From NCBI GenBank assembly GCA_015492645.1, contig WGER01000020.1, forward strand, positions 1 through 34,465: a stretch of 34,465 nt of DNA. Reading direction: 5' to 3'. How positions within the stretch are numbered: position 1 is the stretch's first letter; the number at the start of each line of letters is the position of its first letter. Of the stretch, positions 14,499 through 23,345 are shown piece by piece. Below the pieces are notes generated by a model. The model ran no database searches. It was not told the DNA's origin and was given only the letters and a program-made list of their open reading frames with translations. The translations under genes were made by a program, and so were the position numbers. The stretch comes from Nitrospirota bacterium. GTDB taxonomy: Bacteria; Nitrospirota; Thermodesulfovibrionia; Thermodesulfovibrionales; JdFR-85.

Positions 14499-16919
14499 AT
14501 GGACAGATACATCTGTATCCACGGGCATTTCTATCAGCCACCCAGAGAGAATCCCTGGACAGAAGAGGTGGAGACAGAGGACTCTGCCTACCCCTATCAT
14601 GACTGGAACGAGAGGATTACTGCAGAATGCTATGGACCTAATACCGCCTCGAGAATACTGGACCCGGACGGTGTTGTGGTGGACATTGTGAACAACTACT
14701 CCAGGATGAGTTTCAATTTTGGTCCTACACTGCTCACTTGGCTCCAGAAGAAGGCCCCGGAGGTCTATGATGCGGTCATTCAGGCGGACAGGGAGAGTAT
14801 GGAACTATTCTCAGGCCACGGCTCCGCAATAGCCCAGGCTTACAACCATATAATCCTGCCCCTGGCTGATAGCAGGGACAAGAGGACACAGATAATATGG
14901 GGGATCAGGGACTTCAGGTACAGGTTTAAACGTGACCCTGAAGGGATGTGGCTCCCTGAAACTGCTGTCGACCTGGAGACCCTTCAGATCCTGTCAGAGG
15001 AGGGTATAGTCTTTACGATACTCTCTCCCTATCAGGCCTCAGGTGTGAGAAGACTCGGCTCTGGCAGGTCCTTCAGGGATGTCTCGGGAGGGAGGGTGGA
15101 CCCCACAAGGCCATACCTGGTTAAACTTCCATCAGGCAGACAGATTGTCGTCTTTTTTTATGATGGTCCAATCTCTCGTGACATCGCCTTTGGGGGACTC
15201 CTTAACAATGGTGAGGAGTTTGCAAAGAGACTCCTTGCCGCATTCAATGACCAAAGGCGATGGCCACAGATTGTGCATACAGCCACAGATGGAGAGACCT
15301 TCGGTCATCACCACAGAGGTGGTGACATGGCACTCGCCTACTGTCTCTATTACATCCAGAAATCAGGATATGCGGAGATAACAAACTATGGTGCCTACCT
15401 TGAGAGGTATTTTCCTGAATATGAGGCCCAGATTATCGAAAACACCTCCTGGAGTTGTTTTCACGGAGTAAAGAGGTGGGCAGATGACTGTGGTTGCCAT
15501 ACCGGGGTAAACCCTGGGTGGTCACAGGCCTGGAGGAGGCCCCTCCGTAAGGCGATGGATATGCTGAGAGACAGACTTAGGGAACTCTTTGAGAGGGAGG
15601 CTGGGTCCCTCTTAAAGGACCCCTGGCTGGCAAGAGACGAATACATCACCGTGGTGCTGGACAGACGGAGGGAGACTGTCTTGAGATACCTCCAGGACCA
15701 TGCCATTAGACCCTTATGGCATGAAGAGATTGTCAAGGTGTTGAAACTCCTTGAGATGCAGAGACAGGCGTTGTTGATGTACACCAGTTGCGGCTGGTTC
15801 TTTGATGAGATCTCTGGTATAGAGACCCTTCAGGTGATGAAGTATGCAGCAAGGGCCATGCAACTGGCGAGGGAGGTATCAGGGGTTGACCTTGAAACCG
15901 AGTTCCTCCAGATACTGAAGACCGCACCGAGCAATGTATACAGAAACGGTGCAGAGGTCTATGAGAGGTTTGTGAAGACCGCAGAGGTGGACCTCCTCAG
16001 GGTGGGGGCCCATTATGCGATCTCATCCCTTTTCGAGGATTACCCCGAGGAGGTTCAGATCTACCAGTACAGGATAAAGGCTGAAGAGTACAACTTAGAT
16101 ATGGCGGGCAGACAGAGGTTCCTGACAGGCAGGGCAAGGGTCACCTCTGAGGTCACCTGGCAGGAGCAGTCCTTCTCGTTTACGGTCTTCTCTCTGGGTG
16201 ACCATAACATAACTGCCGGTCTTTGTCCTGAGCAGGCCCCCGGTACAGCCACTGCCCAGGCAGAGATAAGGGAGGCCTTTCGGCAGGGTTCTGTGGCAGA
16301 CGTGATAAGACTGATTGACAGGCACTTCAGGGGTCATGTCTACTCACTCTGGCACCTGTTCAGGGATGAACAGAGGAGGATCGTCAGGACACTGCTTGAG
16401 GAGACCTTCCAGGAGATGGACTCATTCTACAGAGACATCTACGAGGATAACTATCAGGTGATGAGTTTTCTCCTTTCCATAGACTCACCTGTGCCAAAGT
16501 CCTTTCTGATGGCAGCAGAACATACACTGAACAGGGAACTGCTTGAGGCCCTTGAGAGTGGAGACCTCCAGAGACTTGAGGCCCTTGTACAGGAGTGCCA
16601 GAAGTGGGGGATACAGGTGAGCAGGGAGTCTCTGTCACTGAAGGTGGCTGAGAAGGCAGAGGAGTTGATGAGATCCCTGCGGGATGCCCCTGAGGAGACC
16701 GTACTGCTTGAGGAACTCTACAGGCTGCTCAGGTTCTCTAAGGACCTGAGACTGGAACCAAACCTCTGGAAGACCCAGAACCTCTATTTTTCTCTGGGGA
16801 AGGTCCTGCTCCCTGACAAGAGGAAACTCCTTCTGCAGAGAGACAGGAATGCACAGAGGTGGGTCGAAATCTTCAGGAAGGTCGGCTACAGTCTGCATGT
16901 GAAGGTCCCCTCAGGCTGA
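14499..16919 (+). CDS. Glycoside hydrolase family 57 protein with DUF3536
   Basis: An 806-residue GH57 protein of the DUF3536-containing type. The N-terminal catalytic module has HGHFYQPPREN (8-18), WLPE with probable nucleophile E154, and TDGETFGHH (263-271) with probable acid D264; HGVKRWADDCGCHTG is typical of this subgroup. The C-terminal half, rich in Leu/Glu/Arg helices, corresponds to DUF3536. GH57 includes alpha-amylases, 4-alpha-glucanotransferases and branching enzymes; the activity of the DUF3536 type is not established. There is no signal peptide, so it acts in the cytoplasm, likely on glycogen. It starts one base after glgB, which already provides branching, so a debranching, transferase or amylase role is more plausible. 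Its last 9 bp overlap the purL end. Confidence 0.92.
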   Translation: MDRYICIHGHFYQPPRENPWTEEVETEDSAYPYHDWNERITAECYGPNTASRILDPDGVVVDIVNNYSRMSFNFGPTLLTWLQKKAPEVYDAVIQADRESMELFSGHGSAIAQAYNHIILPLADSRDKRTQIIWGIRDFRYRFKRDPEGMWLPETAVDLETLQILSEEGIVFTILSPYQASGVRRLGSGRSFRDVSGGRVDPTRPYLVKLPSGRQIVVFFYDGPISRDIAFGGLLNNGEEFAKRLLAAFNDQRRWPQIVHTATDGETFGHHHRGGDMALAYCLYYIQKSGYAEITNYGAYLERYFPEYEAQIIENTSWSCFHGVKRWADDCGCHTGVNPGWSQAWRRPLRKAMDMLRDRLRELFEREAGSLLKDPWLARDEYITVVLDRRRETVLRYLQDHAIRPLWHEEIVKVLKLLEMQRQALLMYTSCGWFFDEISGIETLQVMKYAARAMQLAREVSGVDLETEFLQILKTAPSNVYRNGAEVYERFVKTAEVDLLRVGAHYAISSLFEDYPEEVQIYQYRIKAEEYNLDMAGRQRFLTGRARVTSEVTWQEQSFSFTVFSLGDHNITAGLCPEQAPGTATAQAEIREAFRQGSVADVIRLIDRHFRGHVYSLWHLFRDEQRRIVRTLLEETFQEMDSFYRDIYEDNYQVMSFLLSIDSPVPKSFLMAAEHTLNRELLEALESGDLQRLEALVQECQKWGIQVSRESLSLKVAEKAEELMRSLRDAPEETVLLEELYRLLRFSKDLRLEPNLWKTQNLYFSLGKVLLPDKRKLLLQRDRNAQRWVEIFRKVGYSLHVKVPSG

Positions 16920-19900
16920 TTCATCACACCACCTCCTTGCATTCTGGAACATCCTGAGCCATGGGGAGGCCTTCAGGTCCCACCACTGTTCGGGTATCCA
17001 TGGCCATTGCCAGAGGAGAAATGTCCTCTCGGGATGAGGCATCATCGCCAGGTGTCTTCCGTCAGGTGTACAGAGGGCTGTGATACCATCCTCTGAACCA
17101 TTGGGGTTAAAGGGGTAGCGGGTGGTAACATCACCTGTCTCGTCAACATATCTCAACGGGGCAAGACCCCTTCTCAAGATATCCTCCTTTACAGATGGAT
17201 CAGGAAAGTGGACCCTTCCTTCACCATGGGCGACCCACACGCCCAGTATAGAGCCCTCCATCCCTTGGAGCATTATGGCGGGTGATGGGAGTATCTTCAC
17301 AGTGGAGAACCGGGATTCAAACCTCTCAGAGCGGTTTCTTATAAACCTCACCTGCCTTCTGTCCTCCAGGTCCCTGTAGGGGACCCAGCCGAGCAGTGCC
17401 ATCAACTGGCATCCATTACAGACACCGAGGCTGAAGGTATCAGGTCTGGCATAGAATTCTGAGAACTCCTCCTGCAACCTCGGATTGAATCTTATCACAG
17501 CGGCCCAGCCCTTTGCTGAATCGAGCACATCTGCATAACTGAAGCCTCCAACAAAGGCGACCCCCTTGAACTGCCTGAGTGATACTTCTTCTCGGAGGAG
17601 GTCAGTCATGGTCACATCCCAGACCTCGAATCCGGCCATATGAAAGGCTGCTGCCATCTCACGGTCTCCGTTACTGCCCTCCTCACGGATTATGGCCACC
17701 CTCGGTTTACTCCCCTTTAAGACCTCAGGGCCTGTTGGTGAGGGGGTGAATGTAAGACGGTAGGGTGGTCTCCAACTGCTGCGGAGGCTCTGGTACTCTT
17801 CATCCACACACTCAGGGTCTGCCTGTAGTCTGTCCAGCCTGTAACTGGTCTCTTCCCAGAGGAGCCTCAGACGCGGCATCTCCTCGTTCAGGACCTCAGA
17901 GCCGTTGTGCACAACCACCACCCGTTCCTCATCGGTGGTCCTGCCCACTTCAAGGGGGCTGATCCCCTCCTTGTGGAATGCCCTGATCACCTCCTGCAGG
18001 TCTTCCTCTCTGCACTCAAGGACGAACCCGGGTTCTTCTGAAAAGAGGACCTTCAGGGTGTCCCTTTCCCGGGTTGTAAACTCGATATAGAGACCCCTGC
18101 ATCCCCCGAAGGCCATCTCCAGCAGACAGGTGATCAATCCCCCATCGGAGCAGTCATGACCTGAAAGGAGGAGGTCCCTGTCTATCAGGGACTGCACCAC
18201 TGAAAAGGCCCTCTTAAGTTCCTGGGCGCTGTGCAGGTCAGGACAGTCGTCTCCCACCTGTCCAAACACCTGTGCAAGGGCAGAACCACCTGGTCTGAAC
18301 TGCCATCCTGAGAGATTTATGTAGAGGAGTCTGGTATCCGATCCCTTCAGGTCAGGTGTCAGGACCTTCCTTATATCAGGACAGGGTGCATAGGCTGAGA
18401 TGACCAGGGTACCAGGGGACTTCACCACCTCCTCTGTCCCGTCTGGACTCCTTACAATGGCTGCCATGGAGAGGCTGTCCTTTCCACCGTCTATTGCTAT
18501 CCCGAGTTCAATCAGTATGTCTCTCAGGGCAAGAACTGCCTCATAGAGTTTTATCCCCTCTCCCGGCAACTTGGGGGCCCACATCCAGTTTCCAGAACAC
18601 TTCACATTCTGCAGACTGGTAACCCTGGCCCACATCAGGTTGGTGATCGCCTCGGTGACAGCAAGTCTGGCCATCCTGGAGGGGTCAATGAGGGTCTTTA
18701 TGGGTTGCTCTCCGATGGATATTGCTATACCCCTGGTGCTGAAGTGGCTCTGGGCAACAACAGCCACATCCGAAAGGGTGAGCCCCATGGGCCCCACACA
18801 CTGCTGCTGTGCTATAAGGCCGGTGACGCTTCTGTCCACCTTATTTGTGAGGAACCTCTTTGAACCTACTGAAAGGACCCTCAGCACCCTTTCCAAGGCA
18901 TCCATAACAGAGATGCCATCAGGTATCTGTAGAGGGGTCCTCACCTCTTCTGTCCTCTCCAGGTGGAAGGTCTTCTGTGGCATCTTGCCCAGGACTCTCT
19001 CTAAAGGGAGGTTCACAGGGGTAGAACCATCCTTAGAGTCGTAGAGGACTATATATCCGTCACCTGTCACCTCTCCAACCACCGAGAATGGGAGTTTCTC
19101 CCTTTCGCAGATCCTCCTGAAGGTTTCAATGGACTCTGGTCTTATGAGGATCGCATCATTTTCCTGGTACTCAGCACCCCATATCTCCAGCACTGACAGT
19201 GTCTCATCGCCAAGGAGTATCTTCCTCACCTCAATCCGTGCACCCTCAGGATAGACGATCTCCTTCAGGACATTTGAGTTTCCTCCTGCCCCCTGATCGT
19301 GGATGCTGAGTATCGGGTTTGCATCTGCCATCTCCACGCAGGCCCTGACCACCCTGTTCAGTTTCTGTTCCATCTCGGCGTCTCCACGCTGTACGGCGGA
19401 GAAGTCCAGTTCCTCCACATTCTCACCCTGTATCATGCTTGAGGCAGCCCCGCCACCTATACCGATCCTGTAGGCAGGACCTCCGATCTTCACAACCAGC
19501 ATCCCCACCTCTGGAGGGAACTTCTCCCTGTGTGTGTCTTCCAATTGACCTACACCCCCTGTGAACATGATGGGCTTGACCCATTCCCACCTCTGACCGT
19601 CAGGTGTCCTGAGCCCGAATGCCCTGGTGAACCCCTGTATTACAGGTTCACCGAACTTATTGCCGTAGTCAGAGGCACCGTTGCTCGCCTCTATCTCTAT
19701 CTGCAGTGGTGAGGCGAGATTGCCGGGGTACTGAAAGTCCTCCTGCTCCCAGGGTAGCCTGTAGCCCGGTATCCTGAGATTGCCAACACAGTATGCAGCA
19801 GTGCCTGCTATAACATGGGCACCCCTGCCTGTTGCATGGACATCCCTTATTCTGCCACCCGTGCCTGTCTCTGCGCCTGGAAAGGGGGCCACACCTGTCG

Positions 19901-20846
19901 GGAAGTTGTGGGTTTCTGCCGTAAATATCGGATGAAGTAAAACTGCCCTGGTTTGCATCCTTGATGCCCTTGTGGTCTCTGTGGGTCTGAGCACCTCCAC
20001 CTCAGCCCCCCTTATTGCAGAGGAGTTATCCCTGAAGGCTATTATGGAGTTTGCAGGATTTCTCTCAAGGGGTTCCCTTACCAGTTGCAGGAGGGTGTGG
20101 GGTGCCTCTCTACCCTCAACAATCAGTCTTCCCTTGAAGAACCAGTGCCTTGAGTGTTCACTGTTTGACTGCCCCAGGTCAAAACACTCCACATCCGTGG
20201 GGTTCCGTTTCAGTTCCTCCACAAAGAGTTTGTAGTAATACTGTATGTCCTGTTCGTCCAGACCGAGTCCCATCTGGAGATTCACCCTCCTTAGGGCCTC
20301 GATCCCTTCCTCAATAAGGGGGATAACCTTAACGGGTTCAGGTTTCAGTCCTGGATCAAAGTCCCTCAACCTCTCCGGGTAGGGACACTCTGTCATCCTG
20401 TCATGAATCTTTGGAAGGACCTTCTGATAAAAATCATCCATTTGTGTTTCAGAAAAAACTCTCCTGAAACGGAAGAGGTATCTTCTCGACCTCTCAATCC
20501 TCTTTATGGAGGTGAGACCGGAGTTATGACATATGGAGACCGCATTGGTAGACCAGGCGGTGGTGAAGTTCAGCCTCGGTCCTACCTCTATCAGGAGGTC
20601 TTTACCATTATGGGGTTTCAGAAAACTCTCCTCTGAAAGCCCCTCTGGATGGAATGTCTCTGCAAGGAGCCATCTAAGGACAGTGATTTCAGAGAGATTC
20701 AATTCCCTCTCTGTGAGCACATAAAAGCAGAACTCTGTCTCGAGGGACTCAATCTCTTCTGTGATGTCCCCTTTAATGGCTTCTAACAGGTTTCTGGTTG
20801 CCCCTTCTGAAAGGGCAGGTCTTCTGTAGAACCAGTAGAGCATCAT
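16911..20846 (-). CDS. purL: Phosphoribosylformylglycinamidine synthase, large single-chain form
   Basis: A 1311-residue enzyme of purine synthesis that converts FGAR, glutamine and ATP to FGAM. All three parts occur in one chain: a divergent N-terminal PurS-like region (1-150), the two-lobed ATP-grasp-like synthase with FDLGQSNSEHSRHWFF, FTAETHNFPTGVAPFPGAET and a SIHDQGAGGNSN motif, and a C-terminal class-I glutaminase with C1143 in SLGVCNGCQ and H1271/E1273 in PHPERTF. This is the long architecture best known from proteobacteria and eukaryotes; many other bacteria use separate PurS, PurQ and PurL. Two adjacent ATG codons open the gene (20846 and 20843). Transcription converges with the GH57 gene. 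No PurR-type regulator or other pur genes are nearby. Confidence 0.96.
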   Translation of the reverse strand: MMLYWFYRRPALSEGATRNLLEAIKGDITEEIESLETEFCFYVLTERELNLSEITVLRWLLAETFHPEGLSEESFLKPHNGKDLLIEVGPRLNFTTAWSTNAVSICHNSGLTSIKRIERSRRYLFRFRRVFSETQMDDFYQKVLPKIHDRMTECPYPERLRDFDPGLKPEPVKVIPLIEEGIEALRRVNLQMGLGLDEQDIQYYYKLFVEELKRNPTDVECFDLGQSNSEHSRHWFFKGRLIVEGREAPHTLLQLVREPLERNPANSIIAFRDNSSAIRGAEVEVLRPTETTRASRMQTRAVLLHPIFTAETHNFPTGVAPFPGAETGTGGRIRDVHATGRGAHVIAGTAAYCVGNLRIPGYRLPWEQEDFQYPGNLASPLQIEIEASNGASDYGNKFGEPVIQGFTRAFGLRTPDGQRWEWVKPIMFTGGVGQLEDTHREKFPPEVGMLVVKIGGPAYRIGIGGGAASSMIQGENVEELDFSAVQRGDAEMEQKLNRVVRACVEMADANPILSIHDQGAGGNSNVLKEIVYPEGARIEVRKILLGDETLSVLEIWGAEYQENDAILIRPESIETFRRICEREKLPFSVVGEVTGDGYIVLYDSKDGSTPVNLPLERVLGKMPQKTFHLERTEEVRTPLQIPDGISVMDALERVLRVLSVGSKRFLTNKVDRSVTGLIAQQQCVGPMGLTLSDVAVVAQSHFSTRGIAISIGEQPIKTLIDPSRMARLAVTEAITNLMWARVTSLQNVKCSGNWMWAPKLPGEGIKLYEAVLALRDILIELGIAIDGGKDSLSMAAIVRSPDGTEEVVKSPGTLVISAYAPCPDIRKVLTPDLKGSDTRLLYINLSGWQFRPGGSALAQVFGQVGDDCPDLHSAQELKRAFSVVQSLIDRDLLLSGHDCSDGGLITCLLEMAFGGCRGLYIEFTTRERDTLKVLFSEEPGFVLECREEDLQEVIRAFHKEGISPLEVGRTTDEERVVVVHNGSEVLNEEMPRLRLLWEETSYRLDRLQADPECVDEEYQSLRSSWRPPYRLTFTPSPTGPEVLKGSKPRVAIIREEGSNGDREMAAAFHMAGFEVWDVTMTDLLREEVSLRQFKGVAFVGGFSYADVLDSAKGWAAVIRFNPRLQEEFSEFYARPDTFSLGVCNGCQLMALLGWVPYRDLEDRRQVRFIRNRSERFESRFSTVKILPSPAIMLQGMEGSILGVWVAHGEGRVHFPDPSVKEDILRRGLAPLRYVDETGDVTTRYPFNPNGSEDGITALCTPDGRHLAMMPHPERTFLLWQWPWIPEQWWDLKASPWLRMFQNARRWCDESA

Positions 20847-20941
20847 CTTATTCTAACAGATTTATGCCATCTATTATCCTCTCTTAGATTGGCTTCTTCC
20901 AGATTTACTGTTAGACCTTTGGTTAAAAACCATAGTAAGCG

Positions 20942-20980
20942 GGATTCTGACCCAGGAGAATTACGATTTTCCTGGGATCC
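20942..20980. repeat. Intergenic hairpin, copy A of a dispersed repeat
   Basis: In the 260-bp gap between the divergent purL and formate operons, CCCAGGAGAA (20951-20960) pairs with TTTTCCTGGG (20967-20976) around loop TTACGA, with one G-T pair; outer GGAT/ATCC extends the stem past a 5-nt bulge. The sequence running right from the loop (TACGATTTTCCTGGGATC, then TTGCC and AAAC) recurs, inverted and imperfect, at about 34282-34343. The rest of the gap is A/T-rich with a nine-A run (21001-21009); no confident promoter was found. Confidence 0.45.
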
Positions 20981-21106
20981 TTGCCGAGAAACTCAGGTAT
21001 AAAAAAAAATTATATTTTCTTAGAGGGTGTTTTCTTTCTAAAATCTCTTATGGTATTTTAATTACTCTTTTTAGATTTTTTAGATTCTTGATAATGAGAG
21101 GGAGCA

Positions 21107-21559
21107 GTGGAAGAAAAACTGAAGAAGATATTGGATGAATATGAAAGAGAAGAGGGCAACCTCATATATCTACTACAGTGTCTTGAGAGGGACTTTGGTT
21201 ATATACCAGAAGATGCAGTAAACTGGTTCTCAAAGACCCTTGATGTCCCACCTGCCAAGTTTTATGGCCTTGCCACATTTTATGCCCAGTTTCATCTCAA
21301 GCCACGGGGAGAAAATATCATTACTGTCTGCTGTGGGACGGCATGTCATGTCAAGGGTTCAGAGAGACTGCTCAGTTCTTTAACCAAGGAACTCCAGATA
21401 CCCTCAGGAGAGGATACCTCTGAGGATGGCAAGTTCACTGTAGAGAAGGTCAACTGTGTTGGGGCCTGTAGCATTGCACCTGTAGTAATCATAAACAAAG
21501 ATATTCAGGGCAAAATGACGGCTGACAGATTGATGAAGGAGATAAAGAGGCTCAAATGA
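21107..21559 (+). CDS. NuoE-like [2Fe-2S] subunit of NAD-linked formate dehydrogenase
   Basis: A 150-residue thioredoxin-fold ferredoxin of the NuoE/HoxE/HndA type. Helical N-terminal residues (1-55) precede the [2Fe-2S] domain, with ligands C75 and C80 in VCCGTAC and C117 and C121 in NCVGAC. Family members pass electrons to or from the flavin-bearing NuoF-like partner. The GTG at 21107 is preceded by a GAGGGAG ribosome-binding site. Its stop overlaps the next ATG (ATGA), and the order NuoE-like, NuoF-like, FdhA is that of cytoplasmic NAD(P)-dependent formate dehydrogenases. A NAD-reducing or bifurcating hydrogenase would look alike, but the catalytic gene downstream is clearly a formate dehydrogenase. 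Confidence 0.92.
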   Translation: MEEKLKKILDEYEREEGNLIYLLQCLERDFGYIPEDAVNWFSKTLDVPPAKFYGLATFYAQFHLKPRGENIITVCCGTACHVKGSERLLSSLTKELQIPSGEDTSEDGKFTVEKVNCVGACSIAPVVIINKDIQGKMTADRLMKEIKRLK

Positions 21560-23337
21560 AGGGGAAGGATATCCAGATAAAGGTCTGTATGGGGACGGGC
21601 GGTCTTGCTGCTGGTGGTGAGACGGTGTTGAGAGCCTTCAGAGAGAGCCTGAAGGAAAAAGGGATTGATGCAACTGTGGACAGAAATTGTTCGATTCATC
21701 AGGTGGGTTGCAGGGGGTTCTGTGCAAGGGATGTGCTTGTGGATGTGATAATTGACGGAGAGAAAACCACATACCAGTATATAAAGCCAGAGATGGTCCC
21801 TCAGATAGTTGAGGAACACATAATAAAGGGGATGCCGGTAGAGGAGTGGACTGTAAAAGATGACTACCGCCAGTTCCATGAAAAACAGGTAAAGGTGGTC
21901 CTTGCAGATTGTGGAGAGATCGATCCTGAGGAGATAGACTCATACATAGACAGAGGTGGATATGAAGCCCTTAGAAGGGCCCTAACAGAGATGACACCTG
22001 AACAGATTGTGAATACAATTGAGGCATCTGGTCTAAGAGGCCGTGGTGGAGCAGGTTTCCCCACAGGCCTCAAATGGGAATATGCAAGGAAGAACCCCTC
22101 TGAGGTCAAATACATTATATGTAATGCAGATGAAGGGGATCCAGGTGCCTTTATGGACCGCTCAATTATAGAGGGTAATCCCCATTCGGTAATAGAAGGG
22201 ATGATTATTGGGGCGTATGCAATTGGTGCAAAAAAGGGCTATGTTTATATAAGGGCAGAGTATCCCCTTGCTGTTAAGAGACTGGGTATCGCCTTAGAAC
22301 AGGCAAGGCAGAGGGGGTTTTTAGGGGACGATATTCTTGGCAGCGGGTTTTCCTTTGATATTAAGATAAAACTCGGTGCAGGTGCCTTTGTCTGTGGTGA
22401 GGAGACCGCCCTCATAGCCTCAATTGAGGGGAAGAGGGGGATGCCGAGGGCGAAGCCACCGTTCCCTGTGGAGAAGGGTCTCTGGGGGAAGCCTACAGTT
22501 ATAAACAACGTTGAGACACTTGCAAATGTTCCCTATATAATCAGAAATGGTGCACTCTGGTTTGCTCAATATGGTACTGATAAATCCAAGGGGACAAAGG
22601 TCTTTGCCCTGACAGGCAAGGTGAGAAACACAGGACTCATTGAGGTGCCTATGGGAATAACCCTGCGCGAGATAATCTACGAGATAGGAGGAGGTATTGA
22701 GGGCGACAGAAGACTTAAAGCGGTACAGACAGGGGGACCTTCCGGTGGCTGTATCCCTGCTCATCTAATTGACATACCGGTGGATTATGAAAATCTCACA
22801 AAAGTTGGCTCTATTGTTGGTTCAGGTGGTATGGTTGTGATGGACGAGACCGATTGTATGGTGAATATTGCAAAGTACTTTCTCGAGTTCACACAGGCAG
22901 AGTCATGCGGTAAATGTGTTCCCTGTCGTATAGGTACAAAGAGGCTCCTTGAGATACTGACCAGAATCACAGAAGGCCGTGGTCGCCCGGGTGATATCGA
23001 ACTCCTTGAGGTCCTGAGCAATGATATAAAACTCGGTTCACTCTGTGGACTTGGCCAGACAGCACCGAACCCGGTTCTGAGTACAATAAAGTACTTCCGC
23101 GATGAATACGAAGCCCACATACATGAAAAGCGGTGCCCGGCAGGTGTCTGTAAGAACCTCCTCACCTACACCATACTGGAGGAGTTCTGTAAGGGATGTA
23201 CACTCTGTGCGAAGGTGTGTCCAGCAGGTGCAATAGTGGGAGAGAGGAAACAACCTCACAGGATTGTCCAGGAGATATGCATAAAATGCGGTGCCTGTTT
23301 TGAGACATGTAAGTTTAGTGCAATAAAGAAGGGATAG
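21556..23337 (+). CDS. fdhB: NuoF-like NAD/FMN-binding subunit of formate dehydrogenase
   Basis: A 593-residue iron-sulfur flavoprotein. In order: an N-terminal thioredoxin-like region with VCMGTGGLAAGG and VGCRGFCARD; the NuoF core with the NAD-binding RGRGGAGFPTGLKW (about 157-170) and FMN-binding NADEGDPGAFMDR; a [4Fe-4S] site ESCGKCVPCRIGT plus LCGLGQ; and a C-terminal two-cluster ferredoxin domain (CKGCTLCAKVCPAGA and CIKCGACFETCKFSA). It links pyridine nucleotide, through FMN, to the cluster chain of FdhA. In the N-terminal region the second cysteine of the usual CxGTGC motif is glycine, so that [2Fe-2S] site may be altered. The gene overlaps its upstream neighbour by 4 bp and precedes fdhA by 8 bp. 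Confidence 0.94.
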   Translation: MKGKDIQIKVCMGTGGLAAGGETVLRAFRESLKEKGIDATVDRNCSIHQVGCRGFCARDVLVDVIIDGEKTTYQYIKPEMVPQIVEEHIIKGMPVEEWTVKDDYRQFHEKQVKVVLADCGEIDPEEIDSYIDRGGYEALRRALTEMTPEQIVNTIEASGLRGRGGAGFPTGLKWEYARKNPSEVKYIICNADEGDPGAFMDRSIIEGNPHSVIEGMIIGAYAIGAKKGYVYIRAEYPLAVKRLGIALEQARQRGFLGDDILGSGFSFDIKIKLGAGAFVCGEETALIASIEGKRGMPRAKPPFPVEKGLWGKPTVINNVETLANVPYIIRNGALWFAQYGTDKSKGTKVFALTGKVRNTGLIEVPMGITLREIIYEIGGGIEGDRRLKAVQTGGPSGGCIPAHLIDIPVDYENLTKVGSIVGSGGMVVMDETDCMVNIAKYFLEFTQAESCGKCVPCRIGTKRLLEILTRITEGRGRPGDIELLEVLSNDIKLGSLCGLGQTAPNPVLSTIKYFRDEYEAHIHEKRCPAGVCKNLLTYTILEEFCKGCTLCAKVCPAGAIVGERKQPHRIVQEICIKCGACFETCKFSAIKKG

Positions 23338-23345
23338 GAGGTCTT

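Noticed and set aside
18571-19044. 157-residue plus-strand reading frame within purL
   Set aside because: Antisense to the conserved synthase core; no start signal or family resemblance.
21001-21009. Nine-A tract as a phase-variation switch
   Set aside because: It is intergenic, about 100 bp from the nearest start, with no promoter hexamers around it; ordinary A/T-rich sequence is sufficient.
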